From: Niastella caeni
GTDB taxonomy: Bacteria; Bacteroidota; Bacteroidia; Chitinophagales; Chitinophagaceae
Assembly (NCBI RefSeq): GCF_004834005.1
Contig: NZ_STFF01000001.1
Span: 681,347-745,346, forward strand
Length of the DNA stretch: 64,000 bases
Reading direction: 5' to 3'
Shown: piece by piece, positions 1 to 9,407 of the stretch
How positions within the stretch are numbered: position 1 is the first letter of the stretch
How the letters are laid out: the number at the start of each line of letters is the position of its first letter
The notes under the pieces: model-generated
What the model saw: only the letters and a program-made list of their open reading frames with translations
Told to the model about the DNA's origin: nothing
Database searches by the model: none
Position numbers and translations under genes: made by a program

Positions 1-1289
1 TTGAACAGGTCGAAGCTCGCACAGGCCGGACTTAACAAAACGGTGTCGCCCGGACTGGCAAAATGAAACGCAGCTTTTACTGCTTCATCGGCACTGCTGG
101 TGTTTACCATCAGTTGCACATCGCTTTTAAAAGCCTCATGGATCTTACGGTTATCGGTACCCAAACACACAATCGCTTTTACTTTCTCCCGAACCAGGTC
201 TGTAAGGATAGAGTAATCATTTCCTTTATCTACGCCACCCAAAATCAAGATCGTAGGCCGATCCATACTTTCCAGGGCAAACCACGTGCTGTTCACGTTG
301 GTAGACTTGCTATCATTGATGAACTCAACCCCGCGTATGGTGCTCACTGGCTCCATTCTGTGTGCCAGCGATTCGAACGTTTGAACGGCTACGCGGATCT
401 TCTCTTTGCGAATCCCCACCGTTACGCCACCTAAACTTGCTGCCATCGTGTTGTTCTGGTTATGTTTGCCCTTTAATGTAAAATCGTTCACATTCATCTG
501 CATTCTCTCATCGTCAACTGCTACAGTCATCTGTCCGTTCCTGATAAAACCGCCCTGGGGTAATTCTTTGCTCATACTGAATGGTAATGGGTTAGATTTG
601 ATGGAATATTTCTCTAAATATTGCATGGTTACCGGATCATCGGCACAGTAAATAAAATAGTCCTGCTCCGTTTGATTCTCTGTTATCCGAAACTTACTGT
701 GTATGTAATTTTCGAACCGGTAATCATAGCGATCTAAATGGTCTTCTGAGATATTGGTGAGTATAGCTACATCCGGCCTGAACGTATGGATATCATCCAA
801 CTGAAAACTGCTGATCTCTGCCACGTACCATTCTTTTGGATCTTCAGCAATTTGCTTTGCGAATGAATACCCGATGTTGCCTACGAGCGCACAATCCAAA
901 CCACCTGTTTTACAAATGTGGTACATCAATGACGTCGTAGTGGTCTTTCCGTTACTGCCGGTAATGCCAATGATCTTACTGTTGCCTTTGTAGCGGTATG
1001 CAAATTCTATTTCACTGATCACCGGTATCCCTTTCTTCCTGATCTTCTTTACGAGTTCGTTCTTTTCAGGAATGCCCGGGCTTTTCATCACTTCATCCGC
1101 ATTCAGGATCTTCTCTTCGGTATGTTGATTTGCTTCCCACACTATGCCATGCTTGTTCAGTTCTTCCTGGTACTTCTCCTTAACCGGTCCACCGTCTGAT
1201 ACAAATACATCATACCCTTTTTGCACGCCAAGGATGGCAGTGCCAACGCCGCTTTCGCCGGCTCCAAGTATAACCAAACGCTTACTCAT
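1..1289 (-). CDS. murD: UDP-N-acetylmuramoyl-L-alanine:D-glutamate ligase (MurD), 3' end cut by window edge
   Basis: Cytoplasmic ATP-dependent ligase that adds D-glutamate to UDP-MurNAc-L-Ala in peptidoglycan precursor synthesis. Reading the minus strand from the ATG at 1289 gives 429 codons with no stop before the edge. The N-terminus is MSKRLVILGAGESGVGTA (nucleotide-binding fold), followed by the Mur-ligase P-loop GITGSNGKTTTT, a central NxSxDHLDR segment (NISEDHLDRYD), and near the edge the MurD signature LLSPACASFDLF, so only a short C-terminal piece is missing. It follows mraY in the same direction after a 228-bp gap that contains a GC-rich hairpin. Position and motifs make MurD essentially certain. 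Downstream genes (usually ftsW, murG, murC) would lie to the left of the window. Confidence 0.96.
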   Translation of the reverse strand, partial: MSKRLVILGAGESGVGTAILGVQKGYDVFVSDGGPVKEKYQEELNKHGIVWEANQHTEEKILNADEVMKSPGIPEKNELVKKIRKKGIPVISEIEFAYRYKGNSKIIGITGSNGKTTTTSLMYHICKTGGLDCALVGNIGYSFAKQIAEDPKEWYVAEISSFQLDDIHTFRPDVAILTNISEDHLDRYDYRFENYIHSKFRITENQTEQDYFIYCADDPVTMQYLEKYSIKSNPLPFSMSKELPQGGFIRNGQMTVAVDDERMQMNVNDFTLKGKHNQNNTMAASLGGVTVGIRKEKIRVAVQTFESLAHRMEPVSTIRGVEFINDSKSTNVNSTWFALESMDRPTILILGGVDKGNDYSILTDLVREKVKAIVCLGTDNRKIHEAFKSDVQLMVNTSSADEAVKAAFHFASPGDTVLLSPACASFDLF

Positions 1290-1311
1290 GTAATTACTAA
1301 CTCCATTTATG

Positions 1312-1328
1312 CCGCGCCTTCGGCGCGG
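1312..1328 (-). other. GC-rich hairpin between mraY and murD
   Basis: A perfect 7-bp stem (CCGCGCC / GGCGCGG) with a 3-nt loop lies in the mraY-murD gap, 23 bp before the murD start. No T-run follows on the minus strand, so it is not a canonical terminator. It could be an attenuator, an RNA-processing site or simply a short palindrome. Confidence 0.45.
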
Positions 1329-1517
1329 TTCCTTATATTGTTACCATTCGGGTAATTCGGATTAAAGGGGGTTCTTCGATAGTTTGAATTCTTACTGTCC
1401 TACCACACTCTACCTACTACTATGATTGGTTTTCCTTAAGTGGAAATTCAGAGTGATGGTTTTTCAGTAATCTGGTCACTATATTTTTAAGGTACCGGCT
1501 AACCGGTCTCGCTACTA

Positions 1518-2798
1518 TTATCTTATTTTCAGGGTTACGATCGCAAACACGATGCACAGAATGGTCACGATCCAGAATCTCGTAACGATCTTCGATTCAT
1601 GATAGCCCAGTTTCTGATAGTGGTGGTGCAGCGGGCTCATCAGGAAGATCCGTTTACCTTCACCATATTTCCGTTTCGTGTATTTGAAATAAGTTACCTG
1701 CAGGATCACGCTTAAGTTCTCAACCAGGAACACACCGCAGAAAATAGGTATCAGCAATTCTTTTCTAACAATAATGGCCAGCGCCGCAATGATACCGCCT
1801 AGTGTTAAACTACCTGTATCACCCATAAACACCTGCGCCGGATATGCATTATACCACAGGAACCCTACGCACGCCCCGATAAGCGCTCCAATGAATATAG
1901 ACAACTCACCCAGGTTGGGGATGTACATGATGTTCAGATATTCGGCAAACCGAAGGTTACCGCTGGCATAGGCAAAGATGCCCAAACACGCACCGATGAT
2001 CGCACTGGTACCCGTGGCCAACCCATCTATACCATCGGTTATATTGGCGCCATTCGATACAGCGGTTACTATAATGATCACTATGATCACATACAATATC
2101 CAGGTCAAAGAGCGTAAGCCAGCCGGCAATAACTTTGAATAGTTAAACTCGTGCGACTTTACAAACGGAATGGTTGTAATGGGCTCATCGGCTATTACAA
2201 ATACCTTTTCTTTATTGTCCAGTGGCACATGACGGAAATTCGTTGTATCAGCCGGCAACGTATCGCCGGTATATTCGCGCCACACTTTTGTATTGTTGTT
2301 AAACAACAGCGTCATCGCTACCACAAAACCCAATACCACCTGTCCTAATATCTTAAACCAGCCGGCCAAACCGTCTTTATCTCCTTTCTTATAAGCGATC
2401 CCTTGTTGCTGTGCCAGCTTTTTGGCCCGCAGTTTCAGGTAATCGTCAATAAAACCGATCAGTCCCAACCATACAGTTGCAAAGAGCATGAGCCGGATAT
2501 ATGCTTTGCTTAAGTCGGCCAGCAATAAGGTGGGCACCAGAATGGCCAGGATGATGATAAAACCACCCATGGTTGGTGTTCCTTTTTTTTGTTGTTCGCC
2601 GGCTAACCCCAGATCACGAACGGTTTCACCTACCTGCTTTCTTCGCAGGTAATTGATGAACTGCTTTCCAAACACAGCAGATATCACCAGTGACAGGATC
2701 ACTGCCAGCAATACCCGGGATGTAATAAACTGAAACAGTAAATTACCCGGCATCTTAACCCCCAATTCCTTTAACCAATCAATTAAATGGTACAACAT
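1518..2798 (-). CDS. mraY: Phospho-N-acetylmuramoyl-pentapeptide transferase (MraY)
   Basis: Integral membrane enzyme that transfers phospho-MurNAc-pentapeptide from UDP to undecaprenyl phosphate, making lipid I. The 426-residue protein has about ten hydrophobic segments and the family motifs: a DDYLKLR aspartate motif, [25 protein letters not shown] and the histidine cluster [10 protein letters not shown]. It is longer than the roughly 360-residue E. coli enzyme. The extra sequence is a polar stretch around residues 175-225 between membrane segments, a size I associate with Bacteroidota MraY. It lies 32 bp after murE in the dcw cluster. Confidence 0.97.
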   Translation of the reverse strand: MLYHLIDWLKELGVKMPGNLLFQFITSRVLLAVILSLVISAVFGKQFINYLRRKQVGETVRDLGLAGEQQKKGTPTMGGFIIILAILVPTLLLADLSKAYIRLMLFATVWLGLIGFIDDYLKLRAKKLAQQQGIAYKKGDKDGLAGWFKILGQVVLGFVVAMTLLFNNNTKVWREYTGDTLPADTTNFRHVPLDNKEKVFVIADEPITTIPFVKSHEFNYSKLLPAGLRSLTWILYVIIVIIIVTAVSNGANITDGIDGLATGTSAIIGACLGIFAYASGNLRFAEYLNIMYIPNLGELSIFIGALIGACVGFLWYNAYPAQVFMGDTGSLTLGGIIAALAIIVRKELLIPIFCGVFLVENLSVILQVTYFKYTKRKYGEGKRIFLMSPLHHHYQKLGYHESKIVTRFWIVTILCIVFAIVTLKIR

Positions 2799-2830
2799 GT
2801 TGGTTTATTTTAGGTGTATACGACCTCATC

Positions 2831-4294
2831 TCATTTTTCATACAGCTCGAACATTTCCCGCATCACCTGCTTATCGTCGAAAGGATGCTTTACTCCTTTT
2901 ACTTCCTGATATTTTTCATGGCCTTTTCCGGCAATCAACACAATGTCACCGGGCTTTGCCATGCTTACAGCCAGTTTAATGGCTTCTTTACGATCGGGTA
3001 CCGAAACATATTTTCTTTTGGCGGCTGTGTTAAGCCCCGTTTCCATATCGGCCAGTATCTGCAATGGGTCTTCACTGCGTGGATTATCTGATGTGAACAC
3101 CACTTTATCACTGTGCTCACAGGTCACTTCCGCCATCACCGGCCGCTTTGTTTTATCGCGATCGCCGCCACACCCTACCACCGTAACGATCTGCTCATGT
3201 CCTTCGCGCAACTTTTTAATTGTTGCCAGCACATTCAACAAGGCATCTGGCGTATGGGCATAATCTACAATGCCAATTATTTTCTGGTTGGGCGAAATGA
3301 TATAATCGAACCGGCCTTCTGCTCCGGTAATTTCACTCAGGCACCGCAATACTTCCAGTTTATCTTCACCCAGGCAAATCGCTGCACCGTATACAGCCAG
3401 CAGGTTGTAGGCATTGAATTCGCCAATGAGCCTGAAATGCACTTCCTGCTCGTTGATGGTCATTACCAAACCCGTCAGCCTGTTCTCCAGTATCTTTCCT
3501 TTGAACTCCGCCATTGTACGCAAGCTGTACAGGTATTTGCGTGCATGTGTATTTTGCAACATCACCTGTCCGCGCTTGTCATCTGCATTCGAAATAGCAA
3601 ACGCATCGGAAGGCAGCGAATCAAAAAACAGCTTCTTTACCCGGATGTACTCATCAAATGTTTTGTGATAATCCAGGTGATCGTGAGTGATGTTGCTGAA
3701 CAGGCCGCCTGCATATTTCAACCCGGTTATGCGATGCTGGTGTATGGCGTGCGAACTGGTTTCCATGAATACATGGGTACAGCCGCTGTTCACCATTTGT
3801 TGCAGCAAGGCATTCAGGTTAATGGCATCAGGCGTTGTGTGCGTAGCCGGTACTATTTCATTTCCAATATGATTTTGCACCGTGCTCAACAATCCACACT
3901 TATATCCCAATGATGTAAAGAGCTTGAATAATAAGGTAGCAATAGTGGTTTTACCATTGGTACCTGTTACACCGATCAGTTGTACTTTCTCTGACGGCTG
4001 CCCGTAAAAGTTATGTGCCATATAACCCGCGGCAGCGGCACTGTTCTCAACCTGCACGTAGGTCACTCCTTCTTTAAGGTGGGCCGGCATTGTTTCACAG
4101 ATCACTGCTGTGGCGCCTTGCTCTACAACCTGGTCAATAAAGCGATGACCATCTGCCGCAGAACCTTTTACTGCAATGAATACCGACCCGGCACTTACTT
4201 TTCGTGAATCCAACTGCAGGTCTCGCACTGGTATCCTGGTATTACCATGTACAGAGCGAATGCTTACTTTATATAATATATCCTGCAGCGTCAC
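2831..4294 (-). CDS. murE: UDP-N-acetylmuramoyl-tripeptide synthetase, meso-DAP type (MurE)
   Basis: Cytoplasmic Mur ligase adding the third stem-peptide residue. Visible in 487 residues are an N-terminal substrate-binding domain (DSRKVSAGSVFIAVKG), the ATP-binding P-loop GVTGTNGKTTIATLL, the central THDHLDYH segment, and the C-terminal DNPRSEDP motif. The DNPR motif is what distinguishes meso-diaminopimelate-adding enzymes from lysine-adding ones, so a meso-DAP peptidoglycan is inferred. The gene sits 12 bp after ftsI and 32 bp before mraY, implying co-transcription. Length is normal. Confidence 0.97.
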   Translation of the reverse strand: MTLQDILYKVSIRSVHGNTRIPVRDLQLDSRKVSAGSVFIAVKGSAADGHRFIDQVVEQGATAVICETMPAHLKEGVTYVQVENSAAAAGYMAHNFYGQPSEKVQLIGVTGTNGKTTIATLLFKLFTSLGYKCGLLSTVQNHIGNEIVPATHTTPDAINLNALLQQMVNSGCTHVFMETSSHAIHQHRITGLKYAGGLFSNITHDHLDYHKTFDEYIRVKKLFFDSLPSDAFAISNADDKRGQVMLQNTHARKYLYSLRTMAEFKGKILENRLTGLVMTINEQEVHFRLIGEFNAYNLLAVYGAAICLGEDKLEVLRCLSEITGAEGRFDYIISPNQKIIGIVDYAHTPDALLNVLATIKKLREGHEQIVTVVGCGGDRDKTKRPVMAEVTCEHSDKVVFTSDNPRSEDPLQILADMETGLNTAAKRKYVSVPDRKEAIKLAVSMAKPGDIVLIAGKGHEKYQEVKGVKHPFDDKQVMREMFELYEK

Positions 4295-4306
4295 GTTATA
4301 TATTTA

Positions 4307-6436
4307 CTAATTCAATTCTAAAACCACCGTTTGATGATTGCTCACATAAGAACCCGCTTCAATACTTTGACTGGTCACTTTTCCTCTTCCCCGGAACACC
4401 ACTTTCATTTGCCTGTTCTCCAACAGGAACAATGCATCTTTTAAACCCATGCCGCGCATCTCGGGCATTATATTTTTTGTTACTTTTCTGTTGTTTATCA
4501 CCGGTTGATGATTCACCGCATACACGTGGCCCCATTCATCTGCCTTTGCCGAATCGCGGTATTTCATTTTCATTTTCTCCAATACTTCTTTAATATCTTC
4601 CGTTGCGCCGGCATATAAATAATAGCTGCTGTCTTTTTTCAGCACCAACTGCTTCAATCCTCTGCTTTGATCCGCATTCAGCGCGTATAATTTATCAGCG
4701 ATCTCTTTAAATACCGGTCCTGCTATTTTGGCACCATAATAAACTGGCGCAAAGGGTTTGTTACGGATCACTACAATACAACTGTATTGCGGGTGGTCGG
4801 CCGGAAAATAACCGGCAAACGACGACTGGTAAATATGATCTTTATATCCTCTGTCACCGTTGGCCATTAAGGCAGTACCGGTTTTACCTGCTACCGTATA
4901 AGGCGCTCCTTTAAACAATTCCGTTCCGGTTCCTTCGGTGCAAACACCTTCCAAACATTCGCGTAACAGTTTTAATGTTTTGGCGCTGCAAACTGATTCT
5001 TCCACTACCTGTGGCTGATTCTGTTGAATGGCCACTCCATTTTCCTGCACAGCATTTACCAGGTAAGGTTTCATCATCTTACCACCATTGGCAATTGCAT
5101 TGTACAACATCAATGTTTGCAAAGGGCTTACCATTACTTCATACCCAAAACTCATCCACGGCAGAGAGGTTGCGCTCCATGATCTTGATTTGGGTGTTTT
5201 TATAACAGGCTTTGTTTCGCCCAACAGATCAATACCTGTTGTTTGATCAAATCGCAGCTTCTTAATGTGATTTATAAAACGGGTCGGATTCTTGGCATAG
5301 TAGGTCATGGTTAACTTGGCCATGCCAACATTCGAGCTGTGTTCAAACGCCTGCTTCACCGTTGCATCTGTACCATGATCTTCTGTATCGTATACGGTCC
5401 TCCCATTCACATTCCAGCTTCCGCCCTCCAGGTTTACATGTTGCTGCAAAGTTACTAACTGATCTTCGAGCAGCGACAACATCGTAGCCAACTTAAAAGT
5501 AGAACCTGGTTCAGAGGCCTGAATGGCATAATTGAAACTCTCCCAATAACTGCCATCGCTTCTCCGGCTAAGGTTGGCAATGGCTTTTATTTTTCCGGTA
5601 GTTACTTCCATCACAATACAAGTGCCATATTCACATTCGTTTGCAGTTAATACATTCAGTAATGCGTTTTCTGCAATGTCCTGAATGTTTACATCCAGGG
5701 TTGTGATGATGTCCTTTCCGTTTTGCGGCTCAATTTCCGATCCGTCTACAGGCACAAATACGCCGGCCGCAATTTTTCGCATCAGGCGTTTCCCACTTTC
5801 TCCCCGCAATTGATCGTCATATGTCTTCTCCAAACCCACGTTCATACTGCGCATGTTACCGCCGCTGTCAATGTATTCGCGTGATAACCCGATGGTCCTG
5901 TTCGCCAGCAAACCAAACGGATTCAAACGTTTATCTTTTACTTCTGCAATAAAACCGCTTTTGTCTTTTCCCAACCGCACCAATGGCAAACTACGCAACT
6001 GTTTATATTGCTGAAACGTAATGTTCTTTTTTAACAAATAATACCGGTTCTTCTTTTGATAACCGTTTTTTAATTCGCGACGCCAGGAGGCTTTGCTTTT
6101 GTCGGGGAACATAGCAGCCAGTCCAATACACAACGAATCGAGGTTATTTTCAAACCGTGCTCCATTCTTCTGCCGCAAACCATCTGCCGCGAAATCAATA
6201 TAAATATCAAAATAGGGTGTTGAAGTGCTGAGCATGCGTCCATCTTCGCTGTAAATGGTCCCGCGCTGCGCATCTATCTCCACGAATTTTTGTTGTTGAT
6301 CTTTTGCCTGTTCACGCCAATAAGCTCCCTGCACCTGTTGAATATAAACGGCACGACCCAGTATCACCACACTGAACACTACTATGCCCAAAAAGCACAG
6401 GTACACGCGCCATAATATGTCCTTTTTTACTTCCAC
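4307..6436 (-). CDS. ftsI: Septal penicillin-binding protein / transpeptidase with C-terminal PASTA domain (FtsI/PBP3 type)
   Basis: Class B penicillin-binding protein that cross-links septal peptidoglycan. The 709-residue protein has one N-terminal membrane anchor (about residues 10-28), a dimerisation/pedestal region, and a transpeptidase domain with the three active-site motifs: SxxK (STFK, nucleophile Ser312), SxN (SSN) and KTG (KTGTA, Lys518). A single PASTA-like domain closes the C-terminus (PEMRGMGLKDALFLLEN onward). The PASTA tail is common in Bacteroidota and Firmicutes division PBPs and absent from E. coli FtsI. It is 12 bp ahead of murE. A 223-bp non-coding, word-repeat spacer separates it from ftsL upstream. 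Confidence 0.95.
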   Translation of the reverse strand: MEVKKDILWRVYLCFLGIVVFSVVILGRAVYIQQVQGAYWREQAKDQQQKFVEIDAQRGTIYSEDGRMLSTSTPYFDIYIDFAADGLRQKNGARFENNLDSLCIGLAAMFPDKSKASWRRELKNGYQKKNRYYLLKKNITFQQYKQLRSLPLVRLGKDKSGFIAEVKDKRLNPFGLLANRTIGLSREYIDSGGNMRSMNVGLEKTYDDQLRGESGKRLMRKIAAGVFVPVDGSEIEPQNGKDIITTLDVNIQDIAENALLNVLTANECEYGTCIVMEVTTGKIKAIANLSRRSDGSYWESFNYAIQASEPGSTFKLATMLSLLEDQLVTLQQHVNLEGGSWNVNGRTVYDTEDHGTDATVKQAFEHSSNVGMAKLTMTYYAKNPTRFINHIKKLRFDQTTGIDLLGETKPVIKTPKSRSWSATSLPWMSFGYEVMVSPLQTLMLYNAIANGGKMMKPYLVNAVQENGVAIQQNQPQVVEESVCSAKTLKLLRECLEGVCTEGTGTELFKGAPYTVAGKTGTALMANGDRGYKDHIYQSSFAGYFPADHPQYSCIVVIRNKPFAPVYYGAKIAGPVFKEIADKLYALNADQSRGLKQLVLKKDSSYYLYAGATEDIKEVLEKMKMKYRDSAKADEWGHVYAVNHQPVINNRKVTKNIMPEMRGMGLKDALFLLENRQMKVVFRGRGKVTSQSIEAGSYVSNHQTVVLELN

Positions 6437-6659
6437 TTTTATTAACAGTAGTAAGTGGTGAGTGGCTAGTGGGAAGAACCCCGAAATTTTTGGCTTTCCT
6501 ACTTGCTTATCTACTCCTCACTCGGCTATTCTCATATTTCAACTTGTTAACCCCAACTACATCGTCAAGCTTAGTCAATTTTTCAACTTGATCAATCCAG
6601 CTTATCATCTCTTATTTTTACTTTCCCTATTCCTCGTTTCTTTCCCTACTTGCTATTAA

Positions 6660-6992
6660 CTACTTGCTACTCGCGGTATCTACCAGCACCGCCGGTGGTA
6701 CTACCAGCTCTTTCAATCCCAGTGGCTGTACTGCTTTGGCCAGCTCACTTTGCTTGCTGCGGAACATCACTTCACTCTTCAACGTTTTGTATTCGTATTG
6801 TAACTCTTTCAGCTCGCGGTTCACTTTGTTAATGCTGCGAACCGTATTATCGGCATAGTGACCATTATAGATATAAATGACCGCAAGCGCCGACAGGAAC
6901 AGGAAGAAAGGAATATTCTTCACAATCCACCTGTACCCAAACAACCTTTTGCGTTGTTTTTTCCTGCGTGATATTTCTTTTTCTTCACTCAT
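6660..6992 (-). CDS. ftsL: FtsL-like bitopic cell-division protein
   Basis: Small divisome protein of 110 residues: a basic N-terminal cytoplasmic tail (RRKKQRKR), one membrane span at about residues 28-45 (IPFFLFLSALAVIYIYNG), then a periplasmic stretch with coiled-coil heptad character (VNRELKELQYEYKTLKSEV). Sequence similarity alone would be weak, but the topology and the slot between rsmH and the division PBP are those of FtsL. It would scaffold FtsB/FtsQ-like partners and the septal synthase. The flanking spacers of 223 and 400 bp are long for a dcw cluster and rich in repeats, so the gene may have its own promoter. Confidence 0.87.
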   Translation of the reverse strand: MSEEKEISRRKKQRKRLFGYRWIVKNIPFFLFLSALAVIYIYNGHYADNTVRSINKVNRELKELQYEYKTLKSEVMFRSKQSELAKAVQPLGLKELVVPPAVLVDTASSK

Positions 6993-7392
6993 TTTTTAAT
7001 CGAATAGCGGTCAGACAGGTACTATCCGCCTAACCGCTATGAAAGCTTAATTCACGAGGTGTTCTTCAGTAGAACATTGCAATTTTTAATACCCTTTTAT
7101 TATGAGAATAAGAACTCTGTTGGTGAATGGTCAATGGCGAGTGAGTGAATTGATTTCCTAAATTCCAGCCTCCCTCTTTTCTTCAACTTCTTCATTTTTC
7201 ATCTTTTCCTACTTCTTATCTCTTACTTCAACCTTTAACTTTTCTCATTTTTTAACTCTTCATTTTTCATTTCCCGCTTTCCCTTCAACATCCAATATTC
7301 AACATTCAATATTCAACATTCAATATTCAATATTCGATATTCGATATTCAACATGCGTCTTTCCTTCCGCATTCCTGTTCTTCATTTCATTT
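6993..7392. repeat. Low-complexity spacer between rsmH and ftsL with a tandem AATATTCAAC-type array
   Basis: This 400-bp gap has no credible gene. At about 7285-7354 it holds a tandem array of roughly seven 9-11 bp units, variants of ATTCAATATT / ATTCAACATT / ATTCGATATT. At 7182-7216 it contains, in reverse orientation, a word-like stretch (CTTCAACTTCTTCATTTTTC) that recurs almost exactly at 21853-21890. At 7121-7147 a copy of the GGTGAATGGTCAATGG repeat occurs. Confidence 0.75.
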
Positions 7393-8316
7393 CTAATTTC
7401 CTTCTACTTTCTCCGCTACTCTCAACCTGGCACTTCGCGCACGCGGGTTCCGTTTCATTTCAGCTTCGGTTGGAACGATTGGCTTTTTTGTTACTGCTTT
7501 GAGGGGTGGTGTTATGGTCTGCCGACCAAACGGGTCAACATCCACAGCTTCTTCTTCAAAATGTCCTTTGCGAAAAAAATTCTTTACAATCCGGTCTTCC
7601 AGGGAATGAAAAGTAATGATGGCTACACGGCCGGCGGGTTTTAACAGGGGGGGAACCTGTTGGAGCATTTCTTTCAATGCGCCTAGTTCATCATTCACTT
7701 CAATGCGTAAAGCCTGAAATACCTGGGCAAAGTACTTGTTAGGATTTCCTTTCACCACGGAGTGGAGCGCCTGCTTGAAATTGGAGATGGTTTTAAGCGA
7801 TGCGGTTTTTCGAACCTGAACAATGGTTTTGGCCAGTGTTTTTGAATTGGTGACCTCGCCATACTGTTCAAACAACTTATGCAGTTGTTGTTCACTGTAG
7901 GTGTTTACCACTTCAAAAGCGGTCAATTCCTGCCGCTGGTCCATTCGCATATCCAGGTCACCTTCAAACCGGGTACTAAACCCACGGTCGGCGGTATCGA
8001 ATTGATGGCTGCTAACGCCCAGGTCGGCCATAATACCATCTACCTGGGTTATTTTATGCAACCGGCAAAACCGCTGCAGGTGCCTGAAATTGTGCTGAAC
8101 AAAAATGATACGATCATCATCGGGCACATTTTTTCGGGCATCTGCATCCTGGTCAAAAACAACCAGCCGCCCTTCAGCATCTAACTGTTTTAAAATTTCC
8201 AGGGAATGGCCGCCGCCACCAAAGGTACAATCAACATACACCCCGTTAGGGCGAATGCTCAATCCGTCGATCACTTCCTGCAATAAAACCGGTACATGGT
8301 AAACAGGCTCACTCAT
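7393..8316 (-). CDS. rsmH: 16S rRNA (cytosine1402-N4)-methyltransferase (RsmH/MraW)
   Basis: SAM-dependent methyltransferase modifying C1402 of 16S rRNA in the decoding centre. The 307-residue protein opens with the typical HVPVLLQEVIDGL and has the SAM-binding glycine loop YVDCTFGGGGHS, the MADLGVSSHQFD signature, and ends with AIITFHSLEDRIVKNFF and the RNPRARSARLR tail, all hallmarks of the family. It starts 9 bp after the mraZ stop, so the two are co-transcribed. Length is normal. Confidence 0.97.
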   Translation of the reverse strand: MSEPVYHVPVLLQEVIDGLSIRPNGVYVDCTFGGGGHSLEILKQLDAEGRLVVFDQDADARKNVPDDDRIIFVQHNFRHLQRFCRLHKITQVDGIMADLGVSSHQFDTADRGFSTRFEGDLDMRMDQRQELTAFEVVNTYSEQQLHKLFEQYGEVTNSKTLAKTIVQVRKTASLKTISNFKQALHSVVKGNPNKYFAQVFQALRIEVNDELGALKEMLQQVPPLLKPAGRVAIITFHSLEDRIVKNFFRKGHFEEEAVDVDPFGRQTITPPLKAVTKKPIVPTEAEMKRNPRARSARLRVAEKVEGN

Positions 8317-8325
8317 AACATTACA

Positions 8326-8790
8326 TTACAATTGTGTAGTATTTTGACCACCCATTACCCGCTCTGCCAGATCGCTGTACTTTTCCGGTGTAAAAGACTC
8401 AAAGAACTGTTGGTACTTACCTTTATCCCAGATTTCAATTTTATTTATAACAGAAACCAGTACTATATCTTTTTCCAGCCCGGCGTGGGCTTTTAAATTA
8501 GGTGGTATCAACATCCGCCCGGCTGAATCCAACTCACCTAGTGTTGCACCCATGGTAAAATATCTCAGGAACTCCCGGTTTTCGGCTTTGTATTCACTAA
8601 CTTTACTCAATTCGGCTAATATGGGATCCCAATTTTTTTTAGGATATAAAGTCAAACACTTTTCAAAACCACGAGCTATGACAAACTGGTCACCTGCATC
8701 CTCCGGTAACTGCTTTTTAATGCCTGCCGGTAGGAGAAATCGTCCCTTTGCATCAAGGGTTGCCTCGTATTCTCCAAGAAAAACTATCAT
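8326..8790 (-). CDS. mraZ: Transcriptional regulator MraZ
   Basis: First gene of the dcw cluster, a DNA-binding repressor/regulator of its own operon. The 154-residue protein carries two SpoVT/AbrB-like repeats: FLGEYEATLDAKGRFLLPAGIKK at the N-terminus and GATLGELDSAGRMLIPPNLK in the second half, each with the DxxGR motif. MraZ rings bind direct TGGGA-type repeats upstream of mraZ, and such G-triplet repeats are visible at 8828-8862. The next gene, rsmH, follows after 9 bp. Confidence 0.96.
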   Translation of the reverse strand: MIVFLGEYEATLDAKGRFLLPAGIKKQLPEDAGDQFVIARGFEKCLTLYPKKNWDPILAELSKVSEYKAENREFLRYFTMGATLGELDSAGRMLIPPNLKAHAGLEKDIVLVSVINKIEIWDKGKYQQFFESFTPEKYSDLAERVMGGQNTTQL

Positions 8791-8827
8791 TTACAATGAG
8801 TTGCACCTGTTTGTCTAATACTTACAC

Positions 8828-8862
8828 AAAATAACACTTTTTCCCACTTTCTTTCCCGAATT
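8828..8862 (-). promoter_or_regulatory. Candidate MraZ operator upstream of mraZ
   Basis: On the minus strand, 40-70 bp before the mraZ start, the sequence reads CGGGAAAGAAAGTGGGAAAA followed by AGTGTTA. The TGGGA box and a degenerate TGTTA box are spaced 10 bp apart and a further CGGGA lies 12 bp upstream, resembling the spaced TGGGN repeats bound by MraZ in other bacteria. A TATTTTG run immediately downstream could be the -7 element of a Bacteroidota promoter. Assignment rests on position and pattern only. Confidence 0.5.
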
Positions 8863-9247
8863 GTGAAAAATTATTTTTTCCACAAGGATTTTTATTTGTA
8901 TACTCGTGAGCTACAAGGCATTCCATCAATTTTTGGCCTGTCGAACAGCGAATTAATGTGCATAAGCATGTGGATTAATGTGCATAATGGTGCATAAACT
9001 GTGAATTAAGCCTCTTTGGGAGATTTAGCTGCTATTTTCTGAAGAGTTGCCTACTATTTTCGCCAATCGATCACTGTATTTGCCAGAAAAAATCACCCAA
9101 ACACCCCTCAATAGGTGGTGGTAAAAAATGTCAATTCCATCCTTTATTTCCAATATGGTGGTAAAAAATGTCAATTTTATAGGGCTTTCCCTGGTTGGTG
9201 GGAAAAAAGGGGAAAGGGCAGATGTGCTAATGAATACAGCGGGTAGG
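8863..9247. repeat. Intergenic region upstream of mraZ with a 21-bp direct repeat
   Basis: No convincing gene is present; the 93-codon minus-strand frame at 9025-9306 is low complexity and runs through repeat DNA. The notable content is an exact 21-bp direct repeat, TGGTGGTAAAAAATGTCAAT plus T, at 9116-9136 and again at 9156-9176, exactly 40 bp apart. A GTGCATAA/TGTGCATAA cluster occurs at about 8956-8998. Confidence 0.7.
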
Positions 9248-9314
9248 AAGTAGCGAGTAGGAAATGCAAGAATTATATGAGGATAGCCGCATGTGGTGCA
9301 TGACAAATAAAAAT
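9248..9314 (+). repeat. Direct repeat, left copy, flanking the DUF3052 gene
   Basis: About 66 bp starting AAGTAGCGAGTAGGAAATGC and containing ATGAGGATAGCCGC and TGACAAATAAAAAT. It recurs in the same orientation at 9825-9894 with a few substitutions and small indels. Similarity extends loosely beyond this core (ACTAGCT, GCTGATTC, TTCACCATT words on both sides). The pair brackets one gene, suggesting cassette insertion or a dispersed intergenic family. Confidence 0.85.
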
Positions 9315-9407
9315 CCTACTAGCTATTCACCACTAGCTGCCAGCTGATTCCCGATTCACCATTCACCATTGACCTACATAATTTTCAAATTATAAATCGC
9401 TACCATT

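Noticed and set aside
3113..3913. 266-codon plus-strand frame inside murE
   Set aside because: Shadow of the murE coding strand; composition unlike a protein and no motif.
7285..7354. Possible CRISPR array
   Set aside because: Units are 9-11 bp with no unique spacers, so it is a simple tandem repeat.
9025..9306. 93-codon minus-strand frame upstream of mraZ
   Set aside because: Low complexity, lies across the 21-bp direct repeat and the left flanking repeat; no recognisable motif.
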